Source: a virus. Taken from it: a stretch of 20,104 nucleotides of DNA. Positions 12,459-20,104 of this stretch are shown piece after piece; the first letter of the stretch is position 1; every line of letters begins with the position of its first letter. The DNA is taken from positions 1 through 20,104 of IMG/VR virus record IMGVR_UViG_3300025154_002782. One strand, 5' to 3'. A model generated the notes under the pieces. It was not told where the DNA came from. It worked only from the letters and a program-made list of their open reading frames with translations, and searched no databases. A program made the position numbers and the translations under genes.

Positions 12459-13165
12459 TCCGCGCCGAGATCCAATCCCTCGAACACAGCGCCATCATCG
12501 AGCTGTTCGAGCTGGACGCCACCATTCTGGGCGCGCCGCAAAAGCTCTACTTCCACGCCGGTACCAACGAGATCGCCGCGCCCATCGTGTGGCAGACCAA
12601 CACCTATGCGCCGATGCCGATCGAGGCGTCTGGCTTCGAGTGGTCCGGCAAGGGTCAGTTGCCGCGCCCGAAGATGAAAATCTCCAACGTGCTGGGCGAG
12701 GTGGGTGCGTATGCGGCGCTGTACGATGCGCTGAGCGGCGCCAAGATCACCCGCCGCAAGACGCTGGCCAAGTACCTGGACGGCGTTAACTTCCCCAGCG
12801 GCAACCCCTATGCCGACCCGTCCCAGGCATTCCCGGACGAAATCTGGTTCATCGACCGCATGGCGTCCGAGAACCCTATCTTCATGGAATTCGAACTGGC
12901 GTGCCCGTTCGACGTGGCGGGCATCAACCTGCCTTCGCGGCAGTACATCGCCAACTGCTGCGCCTGGGTGTATCGCTCGTCGGAATGTTCCTACGCGGGT
13001 GGCCCCGTCGCCGACACCAACGACAACGTGCTGGACGAGACCGGCAACCCGATCACCTCGCTCAACGACATGTGCGGCGGCAAACTCGCTTCCTGCAAGC
13101 TGCGCTTCGGCGAATTTGCCACCCTGCCCTATGGCGGGTTTCCCGGTGTGGGGTTGGTGCGATGA
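12455..13165 (+). CDS. L: Minor tail protein, lambda gpL-like with four-cysteine Fe-S motif
   Basis: The 236-residue protein matches lambda gpL (232 residues). The start is ATG 12455 in an ATGA overlap; upstream in-frame starts lie inside M. N-terminal SLEHSAIIELFELDATILG and WSGKGQLPRPKMKISNV are family features. In lambda L, four cysteines (173, 182, 205, 212) bind a 4Fe-4S cluster. Here C169, C178, C207 and C214 reproduce the first and last spacings exactly (9 and 7), with a six-residue longer middle loop; C168 is an alternative to C169. It is a tail-tip component placed between M and K. Confidence 0.92.
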   Translation: MIRAEIQSLEHSAIIELFELDATILGAPQKLYFHAGTNEIAAPIVWQTNTYAPMPIEASGFEWSGKGQLPRPKMKISNVLGEVGAYAALYDALSGAKITRRKTLAKYLDGVNFPSGNPYADPSQAFPDEIWFIDRMASENPIFMEFELACPFDVAGINLPSRQYIANCCAWVYRSSECSYAGGPVADTNDNVLDETGNPITSLNDMCGGKLASCKLRFGEFATLPYGGFPGVGLVR

Positions 13166-13881
13166 TCATCCTGTCCGAATCGCTCAAGGCCGCCATCCTC
13201 GCCCACGCGCAGGCCGAATCTCCGCGAGAATGTTGCGGCGTCATCGTCAATGTCGGGCGCGATCGCGGCTACGTCGCCTGCCGCAACCTGGCCGACGATC
13301 CGCGCCAGCACTTCCAGATCCACCACGAAGACTTCGCCCGCGCCGAAGATCAGGGCGAGATCATCGCCATCGTCCACTCGCATCCGTTCGCCAACGTGCA
13401 GCCGTCTGAGGCCGACAAGGTCGCCTGTGAAGACAGCGGCCTGCCCTGGGTGATCGTCAACCCGCAGACCGAGGCGTTCGGCATCTTCGAACCCAGCGGC
13501 TACGAGGCGCAGCTGATCGGCCGCCAGTTCGTGTATGGCGTGCTGGACTGCTACACCCTGGTGCTGGACTACTACCGACGCGAGCTGGGCATCATGTTGC
13601 CGTACTACGTGCGCGACGACTCATGGGGCTGGTGGGAGCGCGGGCAGAACCTTTACGCCGATCGCTTCGCCGAGGCGGGCTTTGTGGCCGTGCACACGCC
13701 GCAGCCGGGCGACGTGATCCTGATGCAGGTGCAGAGCGATGTCGCCAACCATGCGGCGGTCTACCTGGGCGACAACGTCATCCTGCACCACCTGGTGAAA
13801 CAGCTCTCGCGCCGCGACATGTACGGCGGCTACTGGCAGAAGCACACGCTGCACATTCTGAGGCACCGTTCCAGATGCTGA
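13162..13881 (+). CDS. K: Tail tip assembly protein, lambda gpK-like: JAMM plus NlpC/P60 peptidase
   Basis: The 239-residue protein has two peptidase domains. Residues about 1-110 are a JAB/MPN domain with the complete JAMM set: E23, H72-S-H74, S82 and D85 (HxHx7SxxD). Residues about 120-232 are an NlpC/P60 domain, with C130 in the LDCYTLVLDYYRR helix, H197 in NHAAVYLG and H209 as a third-residue candidate. In lambda, K acts in tail tip assembly; in related phages the NlpC/P60 domain cuts peptidoglycan at infection. ATG 13162 overlaps the L stop. Confidence 0.93.
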   Translation: MIILSESLKAAILAHAQAESPRECCGVIVNVGRDRGYVACRNLADDPRQHFQIHHEDFARAEDQGEIIAIVHSHPFANVQPSEADKVACEDSGLPWVIVNPQTEAFGIFEPSGYEAQLIGRQFVYGVLDCYTLVLDYYRRELGIMLPYYVRDDSWGWWERGQNLYADRFAEAGFVAVHTPQPGDVILMQVQSDVANHAAVYLGDNVILHHLVKQLSRRDMYGGYWQKHTLHILRHRSRC

Positions 13882-14468
13882 CCCAAGTCATCCTATCCGG
13901 CTTCCTCGCCAAGCGCTTCGGCAAGCGTTTTGAGCTCGATGTTGCCAGCCCGCGTGAGGCCGTGCAGGCGCTGTGCATTCAGCTCAAGGGCTTCGAGCAG
14001 GCGCTGCTGGAATACAAGCCCGGCTTTCGTGTCTGGCTCGACCGCGAGCTTCAACCCAATGCCGACAAACTCGACTACCCGCACGGCGGCGCGCCTATTC
14101 GTATCGTTCCGGTGATCGCGGGTTCCAAGGACGCGGCGGTCAACATCATCGTCGGCGCGGTGTTGATCTGGGCGTCTGGCGGTACGGTTGGTTGGGAATG
14201 GCTGGGAAACATCGGTTACGCAATGGTGATCTCCGGCGTCGGCCAGCTCCTGCTCGGCGCGCCCAAGCCGCCCGACATGAACGCCTCCCCCGACAACAAA
14301 CCCAACTTCGTCTACGACGGCGCAGTCAACACCACCGCCCAGGGCAACTCGGTGCCGATCTGCTACGGCGAGATGGAGATCGGTTCGCAGGTGCTGTCGG
14401 CCAGTATTTACTCGGAGCAGGTCGTGAGCGGCGATGCCGTCAACGACCCGGTGCACTATGCGCTCTAA
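13875..14468 (+). CDS. I: Tail assembly protein, lambda gpI-like
   Basis: The 197-residue protein matches the lambda tail assembly I family: LAKRFGKRFELDVASPREAVQALCIQLKGFEQAL near the start, then YKPGFRVWLDRELQP, a hydrophobic pair of segments (VNIIVGAVLIWASGG and IGYAMVISGVGQLLLGAPKPPD), and the C-terminal NFVYDGAVNTTAQGNSVPICYGEMEIGSQVLSASIYSE. It acts transiently in tail tip assembly with J. ATG 13875 overlaps the K stop by seven bases. The name is shared with the Mu protease gene I but the proteins are unrelated. Confidence 0.9.
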   Translation: MLTQVILSGFLAKRFGKRFELDVASPREAVQALCIQLKGFEQALLEYKPGFRVWLDRELQPNADKLDYPHGGAPIRIVPVIAGSKDAAVNIIVGAVLIWASGGTVGWEWLGNIGYAMVISGVGQLLLGAPKPPDMNASPDNKPNFVYDGAVNTTAQGNSVPICYGEMEIGSQVLSASIYSEQVVSGDAVNDPVHYAL

Positions 14469-17400
14469 GCACATTAAATCCGACATCATCCGGGGCGCTG
14501 GCGGCGACGAAGGCGGGCAGAGTTCCACGCCGGTAGAGCAGCCGGACAGCCTGCACAGCCGCGACACGGCCTATCTGCTGGATGGCCTGTGCGAGGGCGA
14601 GATCGAGGGCTTGGTGGACGGCCTCAAGTCTATCTATCTGGACGGCACGCCGATTCAGAACCCGAACGGCACCTACAATTTCAAGAACCTCACGGTGTAC
14701 AGCACCAAGGGAACGCAGGGGCAGCCGTACATCCCGATGTTCTCATCGATCGAGAGCGAGACACCCTACAGCGTCAAGGTTTCCAACGGCTCGCCGGTCG
14801 TGCGCAGCCTGGTGAACGCCAATGCCAATGCGTTGCGGGTGCGCCTTTCCACGCTCGCCATGTTCGCCCAGGATTCCGGCGGTAATACCGGCGGTACTAC
14901 CATCGCCTTCAAGATCGAAGTGCAGAACAACGGCGGCGGCTATGTGGTGAAGGTAAACGATGCGTTCAGCGGCAAAACCACCACCAAGTACGACCGCGCC
15001 TATCGCATCCCGCTCACCGGCACCGGCCCGTGGGATGTGCGCGTTACCAAGACCACGGCGGACAGCACATCGTCCACCATGCGCAACGACCTGTATCTGG
15101 AATCCATCGCGGGCATCATCGACCAGAAGTTGAGCATGCCCAACACGGCAGCCATCGGCTTGAGCATCGATGCGCGCGTGTTCCCCAGCATTCCGCGCCG
15201 TGCCTACCGAGTGCGCGGAATGCGCGTGAAGATCCCGACCAACTACGACCCGGTGCTGCGCACCTATTCCGGCGTGTGGGACGGCACGTTCCGAATCGCC
15301 TACACCAACAACCCGGCCTGGTGTTATTACGACCTGTGTACCAGCGGCCGCTATGGCTTGGGCCGCTACATCGATGCGGCGCTGGTGAACAAGTGGTGGT
15401 TGTATGGCATCGCCCAGTATTGCGACGTGATGGTGCCGGATGGCTACGGAAGTACCGAGCCGCGTTTTACCCTCAACTGCCATTTGCAGACGCGGGCCGA
15501 GGCGTTCAACGTGCTCAACAGCCTGGCGTCGTCCTTCCGTGGCATGACGTACTGGGAGAGCGGGCAGATCTCCGCCGTGCAGGATGCGCCCAGCGACCCG
15601 GTGGCCCTTTTTACCCGCGCCAATGTGATCAATGGCGAGTTCAGCTATTCCGGTGTATCGCGCCGCGCGCGGCACACCGTGGCGCTGGTGACCTGGAACG
15701 ATCCGGAGGATGCCTATCGCCAAAAGGTCGAGTACGTGCAGGACGAATATATGGTGGCGCGCTACGGCGTCATCCAGGCCGATGTGGTCGCCTTCGGCTG
15801 CACCTCGCGCGGGCAGGCGAACCGCGTCGGCAAATGGCTGCTCTATACCGAGCGTTTCGAGAGCGAGACGGTCGGCTTCAAGGCCGCGCTGGATTCCGCC
15901 TACTTGCGCCCCGGCAAGGTCATCGCCATTCAGGATGCCCACCGGGCGGGCAAGCGTTTCAGCGGCAGGTTGGCCAGCGCGGGCAGCACGGCCTCGTCGC
16001 TGGTGATCGATGCGGCCATCGACATCGAGGCAGGCAAAACCTACCTCGCATCGGTCGTGCTTCCGGATGGTACGGTTGCCAGCGCCGACGTGGTCAACGC
16101 GCCGGGCAGCACCGCCGTGCTGGCACTGGCCGCGCCGCTGGCCGCTGTGCCGCAGGCCAATGCCGTCTGGGCGGTCTCCGCCTCCGATCTCGCCACGCAG
16201 ACCTATCGCGTGCTGTCGGTGGCCGAGACGGGCAAGAACGAATTCAGCATCACCGCGCTCAAGCACTACGCTGGAAAATACGACCTGGTCGAGAACAACC
16301 TGGCGCTGCGCATCCCCCCGGTGAGCAGCATCGACACCACCGCCCCCGCCATGCCCGGCAATCTGGCGCTAGCCGAAGACCTGGTGCGCATGCAGGGCAT
16401 CGTGCGCGTGCGCATGTCGGTGTCGTGGGATGCCGTGTTGCGCGCCAGCAGCTACCGCGTCTCCTGGCGCTCGCGCACCGGCAACTGGAACCTGCTGCCG
16501 GACGTGCTGGCCACCGGCACTGAGATCATCGATCCGCCCAATGGCAAGGTCGAAGTGCGCGTGCAGGCCATCGGCGTGATGGGCCAGCCCAGCGCACCAG
16601 CCACGGCCACCATCATCCTGCTGGGCAAGACCGCGCCGCCTGCAGACGTGACGGGGTTCATCGTCTCGCGCAAGGGCAATGACATTTACTTTGCATGGAA
16701 CCCAGTCGCCGATCTGGATGTGCACCATTACGAGATCAGGCTGGGCGGCGTGTGGGAAACCGCGCTCAACATCGCCACCACCGCACGCACCGCGCTGACG
16801 CACGTCTCCCCGCATGGCGGCACCTTCCTGATCAAGGCCGTTGACACCAGCGGAAACTTCTCGCGCGTTGCCACCTCGTTCTATCTGGCCGCGAACACTG
16901 ATGTCAACGTGGTGCTGGTGGACGATGATGGCACCTACGGCTGGCCCGGCACGCTGACTGATATGGTGCACGACGGTGCCGCGCTAACACTGGCCTATGC
17001 CAATAGCTGGGCCAGCCTGACCCAGCTCTGGAGCAGCTACACCGGCTCGTGGATGTCGGAGAGCCTGCCGCTCACCAGCGGCAACTATGTGACCGATGTG
17101 GAAGACCTCGGCCGCGTGCTCGATGCGCACTTCGGCGTGGCACCTCAGCTCGATGTGATTCCGTTGGGCACGAGCTGGTCGACGTGGAACATGCCCTGGT
17201 CTTCCTATGGCAACAACTGGACGTGGTTTGGCCCAAGCGGCGCGGTCTCGGCCATATTCGAGATCGACACCTCGGCGGACAACATCGTCTGGACCGGTTG
17301 GCAGCCTTTCGTGCCCGGCCTGCGCACGTGCCGCTATTACAAGATGCGCGCCAGCTTTGTGGTGCAGACCAACTTCCAGATCCGCTTCAACAGCTTCCCC

Positions 17401-17646
17401 ATCACGGTGGACGTACCGGACCGCCTGGAACGCTTCCCCAACGAAGCCATCCCGCTGGCGGGCAAGACCATCACCTTCAACCCGCCGTTCACGGCGCTGG
17501 ATGCCGTGAGCGTCACGCTTCTCAATGGCGCGGCCGGTGACACCGTGACCGTGGCCAAGACCGTCAACGACATCACCGTGAACATTTACGATTCGACCAA
17601 CGCAGCCAAAGCCGGGACGGCGGATATCGTCGTGCCTGGATATTAG
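14458..17646 (+). CDS. J: Host specificity / tail tip attachment protein, lambda gpJ-like
   Basis: The 1062-residue protein (lambda J is 1132) begins IRGAGGDEGGQ...PVEQPDSLHSRDTAYLLDGLCEGEIEGLVDG, the usual J N-terminus. ATG 14458 overlaps the preceding TAA; an upstream ATG at 14434 would add eight residues. The core includes RVRGMRVKIPTNYDP, TYSGVWDGTFRIAYTNNPAWCYYDLCTSGRYGLG and VALVTWNDPEDAYRQKVEYVQD. Two fibronectin-type III-like domains span about 629-722 and 723-811. The C-terminal 250 residues are Trp-rich, with WSSYTGSW (858-865) and WSSYGNNW (914-921), and end in a short beta domain. It forms the tip hub and contacts the host receptor. Confidence 0.93.
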   Translation: MRSKHIKSDIIRGAGGDEGGQSSTPVEQPDSLHSRDTAYLLDGLCEGEIEGLVDGLKSIYLDGTPIQNPNGTYNFKNLTVYSTKGTQGQPYIPMFSSIESETPYSVKVSNGSPVVRSLVNANANALRVRLSTLAMFAQDSGGNTGGTTIAFKIEVQNNGGGYVVKVNDAFSGKTTTKYDRAYRIPLTGTGPWDVRVTKTTADSTSSTMRNDLYLESIAGIIDQKLSMPNTAAIGLSIDARVFPSIPRRAYRVRGMRVKIPTNYDPVLRTYSGVWDGTFRIAYTNNPAWCYYDLCTSGRYGLGRYIDAALVNKWWLYGIAQYCDVMVPDGYGSTEPRFTLNCHLQTRAEAFNVLNSLASSFRGMTYWESGQISAVQDAPSDPVALFTRANVINGEFSYSGVSRRARHTVALVTWNDPEDAYRQKVEYVQDEYMVARYGVIQADVVAFGCTSRGQANRVGKWLLYTERFESETVGFKAALDSAYLRPGKVIAIQDAHRAGKRFSGRLASAGSTASSLVIDAAIDIEAGKTYLASVVLPDGTVASADVVNAPGSTAVLALAAPLAAVPQANAVWAVSASDLATQTYRVLSVAETGKNEFSITALKHYAGKYDLVENNLALRIPPVSSIDTTAPAMPGNLALAEDLVRMQGIVRVRMSVSWDAVLRASSYRVSWRSRTGNWNLLPDVLATGTEIIDPPNGKVEVRVQAIGVMGQPSAPATATIILLGKTAPPADVTGFIVSRKGNDIYFAWNPVADLDVHHYEIRLGGVWETALNIATTARTALTHVSPHGGTFLIKAVDTSGNFSRVATSFYLAANTDVNVVLVDDDGTYGWPGTLTDMVHDGAALTLAYANSWASLTQLWSSYTGSWMSESLPLTSGNYVTDVEDLGRVLDAHFGVAPQLDVIPLGTSWSTWNMPWSSYGNNWTWFGPSGAVSAIFEIDTSADNIVWTGWQPFVPGLRTCRYYKMRASFVVQTNFQIRFNSFPITVDVPDRLERFPNEAIPLAGKTITFNPPFTALDAVSVTLLNGAAGDTVTVAKTVNDITVNIYDSTNAAKAGTADIVVPGY

Positions 17647-17658
17647 AGAGGAAAGACC

Positions 17659-18660
17659 ATGAGCCAAGTTTGGACCATCCCCGAAATCGACCCGGCAGTC
17701 ACATCGCCCGCCGTCGATATCCAGAAGATGCTGGACGGACTGAATGCGTTAAAAACAGTATTCAGCGGCGCCGCGTTGCCCACCACCAACCTGGTCGGCG
17801 GAATGCTCGCACTCGAAACCACCAACAACCTGTACTGGCGGCGCGATGCAGCCAATACCAAGTGGATGATCTACGCCAGCGCAGATGCGGTGTCGGTGGT
17901 AGCCAAGGCAGCGGCCTACACCGTGCTGCTGGGGGATCACGGCAAGACGTTCTCCTGCGCGGGCACCTTCGCACTTGACTTCACCGCAGCCGCCACGCTG
18001 ACGGATGGCTGGTGGTGCAACGTGCGCAACGACGGTGCGGGCAACATCACCCTAGACCCGAATCTGGCCGAGCTGATCGACGGTGCGGCAACGGTGGTGC
18101 TGCTGCCGGGGCAGAGCTGTCTGGTGAAGTGCGATGGTGCAGGGTTGATCACGGTGGGCAAGCCGTCTTCCGAGTTCGCTGCCGGCACGCGCATGACATT
18201 CCAGCAGACCACCGCACCGACGGGGTGGACCAAGGACACGACGGCCGCGCTGAACGACAGCATCATGCGCATCGTCACCGGCGCGGTGGTGGGTGGAGGG
18301 TCGACGGCTTTCAGCACCTTCAATGGGCAGACGGCGACGGCGGCTTATACATTGACGACGAGCAATATTCCGGCGCATGCGCATGGCGTGACTGATGCAG
18401 GCCATAACCATTCGCAAAATAGCCACGCACACACGACAGTAGCTGGTGCATCGGTGCAGGTGGACCTTAGTTCTGGCGGTGGAACTACTTACAGCGTTCC
18501 GTTGTATAGCGCAGGAAGCGGGACAAGTGGCACGACCGCCACAAACAACTCTGCCGCGACCGGGATATCTACCAACAACGCTGGCGGTGGCGCATCCCAC
18601 TCCCACGGCATCACCACGGCCATTAAATACAACGACTTCATCATCGCGTCGAAGAACTAG
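17659..18660 (+). CDS. Tail fibre with collar-like, His-rich C-terminal tip
   Basis: The 333-residue protein follows J after GAGAGGAAAG. The N-terminus (WTIPEIDPAVTSPAVDIQKMLDGLN) is probably the attachment part, the middle is beta-rich, and the C-terminus resembles phage tail-collar fibre tips: AGTRMTFQQTTAPTGWTKD, DSIMRIVTGAVVGGG, IPAHAHG (237-243), GHNHSQNSHAH (248-258), SHSH (313-316) and the closing IKYNDFIIASKN. In T4 gp12-type tips, HxH pairs from three chains bind metal ions; four HxH motifs here (240/242, 249/251, 256/258, 314/316) fit that. The last third is visibly less GC-rich than the rest, as expected for exchanged receptor-binding ends. Confidence 0.85.
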   Translation: MSQVWTIPEIDPAVTSPAVDIQKMLDGLNALKTVFSGAALPTTNLVGGMLALETTNNLYWRRDAANTKWMIYASADAVSVVAKAAAYTVLLGDHGKTFSCAGTFALDFTAAATLTDGWWCNVRNDGAGNITLDPNLAELIDGAATVVLLPGQSCLVKCDGAGLITVGKPSSEFAAGTRMTFQQTTAPTGWTKDTTAALNDSIMRIVTGAVVGGGSTAFSTFNGQTATAAYTLTTSNIPAHAHGVTDAGHNHSQNSHAHTTVAGASVQVDLSSGGGTTYSVPLYSAGSGTSGTTATNNSAATGISTNNAGGGASHSHGITTAIKYNDFIIASKN

Positions 18661-18669
18661 GAGCTGAGC

Positions 18670-19101
18670 ATGGCTGAAAACGCAAAAATTATCTGCCCGA
18701 TGATGGGCGGCCAGGAGTGCATCGGAGACGGCGCGATCCGTATGGTGGAAGGCAAGCCGGAGATGGTGAAGTGCCGCTTCTGGGTGGTGGTGCAGGGCAA
18801 AAACCCGCAGGACGGCACGGTGACGAACAACGGCGACTGCGCTTTCTGCTGGACGCCGGTGCTGCTGATCGAGAACAGCAAGGTGAATCGCGAAACGGGG
18901 GCTGCAGTCGAGAGTCTGCGCAACGAGGCAGCGACGGCACAGCAGTTAACCCAATCGCTGATGGGCGGCATCGTGCAGGCCATCGGGCAGGTGCAGCAGA
19001 GCCGTATCGCTGGGCCGGGTGAAGTTGAGTGGAAGGCAGCCGGTCCGAATGGATCGGCTGTGCACGGCGGATTTGTACAAATTGAAGGAGACAAGACATG
19101 A
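18670..19101 (+). CDS. Cys-containing phage protein of unknown function
   Basis: The 143-residue protein starts at ATG 18670, nine bases after the fibre stop, with GGAG upstream. Its N-terminal half has five cysteines: C9, C17, C35, C57 and C60, in the contexts ICPMMGGQEC, VKCRFWVVVQGKNP and GDCAFCW, a spacing that could bind a metal ion or an Fe-S cluster. The C-terminal half is a polar helix followed by a Gly-rich tail. I recall similar short proteins near the fibre genes of Mu-type prophages but no function. It ends in ATGA overlap with the DUF4376 gene, so it belongs to the fibre module. Confidence 0.8.
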   Translation: MAENAKIICPMMGGQECIGDGAIRMVEGKPEMVKCRFWVVVQGKNPQDGTVTNNGDCAFCWTPVLLIENSKVNRETGAAVESLRNEAATAQQLTQSLMGGIVQAIGQVQQSRIAGPGEVEWKAAGPNGSAVHGGFVQIEGDKT

Positions 19102-19745
19102 AAATCACGATCATCGACGGACAGGTAGGTTTTAACGGGGTATTCCGCCCGGTGCAGGACGCTGGCGGGTTGCTCACCGGAATTCACGCCGTGCAGTTCG
19201 ACACAGTCGCTGCTCAGGGTCACATCGAGAAGAACGACCTCTCGAACGTGAAGATCACCGACATGACCCAGTTCCAGCCGCTGCTGGATGCCTGGCTGGC
19301 CAACGCGCCAACCACCGCCCCGGTCGCGCCCAAGACCTTCGACGAGCTGAAGGCGGACAAGAGCAAGGTGATCGTGGACCACTGCGATGCGGCCTGCGTG
19401 ATGGGCTTCATCAGCAACGCCCTCGGCACGGCTCACCTGTACCCCAGCAAGGTGCTGGACCAGCAGAACCTGAATGCCAGCGTGGTGGATAGCCTGCTGA
19501 ACCATCCCACCGACTGGACCACGCCACACATGTGCCAGGACGTGGCCACCGGAGTCTGGGCCTACCGCCCGCACGCCGCCGCGCAGATCCAGCAAGCAGG
19601 CAGCGACGTGAAGGCTGGCATCCTGGGGCACCTGGTGCGCAACGCCATGCTGCAGGCGCAGATCGCCGCCATCGTCCCGGCCAGTGCTGGTGCCGCCGAT
19701 GTGGAAGCAGCCACGGCAGCACTTGATGCGGTGGTGTGGGCATGA
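19098..19745 (+). CDS. DUF4376 domain protein, probable tail-fibre accessory
   Basis: The 215-residue protein has an N-terminal region (about 1-65) with a short beta segment ending in ITDMTQFQPLLDAWLAN, then an Ala/Pro linker and a C-terminal domain (about 80-200) with AACVMGFISNALGTAHLYPSKVLDQQNLNASV, WTTPHMCQDVATGVWAYRPHAAAQIQQAGSDV, the pattern of DUF4376, which is often found beside or fused to tail fibres. Its small size and place directly after the fibre genes suggest a fibre chaperone or accessory, but this is inferred. Coupled by ATGA on both sides. Confidence 0.75.
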   Translation: MKITIIDGQVGFNGVFRPVQDAGGLLTGIHAVQFDTVAAQGHIEKNDLSNVKITDMTQFQPLLDAWLANAPTTAPVAPKTFDELKADKSKVIVDHCDAACVMGFISNALGTAHLYPSKVLDQQNLNASVVDSLLNHPTDWTTPHMCQDVATGVWAYRPHAAAQIQQAGSDVKAGILGHLVRNAMLQAQIAAIVPASAGAADVEAATAALDAVVWA

Positions 19746-20104
19746 GCACCTTCACCACTCCCGCCAACCTGCGCATGCTGGATAACTTCAAGTGGGAGCT
19801 GCTGACCCCGTTCCAGTACCACATCGGCAACCTGCCCAGCGACGACGTGATCGAAGTCCCCGCAGGCTTCGTCACCGATCTGGCCAGCACCCCGCGCCTA
19901 CTCTGGACCATCCTCCCACCCCACGGCCAATACGCCAAAGCCGCGATCCTGCACGACTACCTCTACGACAACGCCACCGGCAGCAAACGCTACGCAGATG
20001 ATGTGTATCTGGAGGCGATGGAAGTGCTCGGCGTGGCTACGTGGCGGCGCAGGGTGATGTATTGGGCGGTAAGGTGGTTTGGGAAGGGGAATTACAGCAG
20101 TTGA
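19742..20104 (+). CDS. DUF1353 phage protein
   Basis: The 120-residue protein carries the DUF1353 signature: IEVPAGFVTDLASTPRLLWTILPPHGQYAKAAILHDYLYDNATGSKRYADDVYLEAM, with the invariant DLAS.P and HDYLY. The C-terminus is basic with VMYWAVRWFGKGNY. The family is common in tailed phages, generally next to tail or lysis genes, and its biochemical role is unknown. ATG 19742 overlaps the previous stop; a GTG at 19736 is only two codons upstream. The TGA is the last codon of the window, so the gene is complete. Confidence 0.88.
   Translation: MSTFTTPANLRMLDNFKWELLTPFQYHIGNLPSDDVIEVPAGFVTDLASTPRLLWTILPPHGQYAKAAILHDYLYDNATGSKRYADDVYLEAMEVLGVATWRRRVMYWAVRWFGKGNYSS

Noticed and set aside
14434-14457. 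Longer J start
   Set aside because: The eight added residues are unlike J N-termini; ATG 14458 overlaps the preceding stop in the usual way, though neither has a strong ribosome site.
14743-16266. 507-codon open frame on the - strand
   Set aside because: It lies wholly opposite the well-supported J gene, has no family resemblance, and is rich in His, Arg, Ala and Gly as expected for an antisense frame in GC-rich coding DNA.

Overview
The window is most of a transposable (Mu-type) prophage in a GC-rich proteobacterial genome, probably a betaproteobacterium. The host guess rests on GC content and on a dispersed repeat at 2814-2885 of a type common in Proteobacteria. All convincing genes are on the + strand, densely packed with ATGA, GTGA and TAATG overlaps. 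No tRNA, rRNA, CRISPR array, integrase or insertion sequence is seen. The transposase genes (Mu A and B) would lie to the left.

Positions 1-3716 are the early/middle region. In order: the tail of an unidentified gene, a CPxC protein, a winged-helix DNA-binding protein, a Gam-like DNA-end protector, a 40-residue membrane peptide, a tandem MazG-like nucleotide hydrolase, an HU-type protein, GemA and a Mor-type activator. Positions 3717-3951 are non-coding and hold two palindromes, a good rho-independent terminator and weak promoter candidates.

Positions 3952-8257 are the Mu-like head module: gpI protease with an internal in-frame start for a Z-type scaffold, a small putative decoration protein, the gpT major capsid protein (with an unusual signal-peptide-like N-terminus), a FluMu-type protein, Gp49, gp36/DUF1320 and a gp37-type tail terminator. 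The terminase, portal, F-type head protein and lysis genes that Mu-type phages usually carry between mor and the protease are absent from this position.

Positions 8257-17646 are a lambda-type long, flexible, non-contractile tail module: small protein, tail tube, G and G-T tail-assembly chaperones joined by a canonical -1 frameshift signal, tape measure, M, L, K, I and J. Positions 17659-20104 hold a tail fibre with a His-rich tip, a Cys-containing protein, a DUF4376 protein and a DUF1353 protein ending at the window edge. The predicted particle is a siphovirus with Mu-family head genes, like the Pseudomonas B3/D3112 group of transposable phages.

The most notable observations are the frameshift site with its stem-loop, the capsid N-terminal hydrophobic extension, the missing packaging/lysis block with terminator and palindromes at the junction, the internal scaffold start and the tandem MazG-like hydrolase. 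I found no clearly new multi-gene system.
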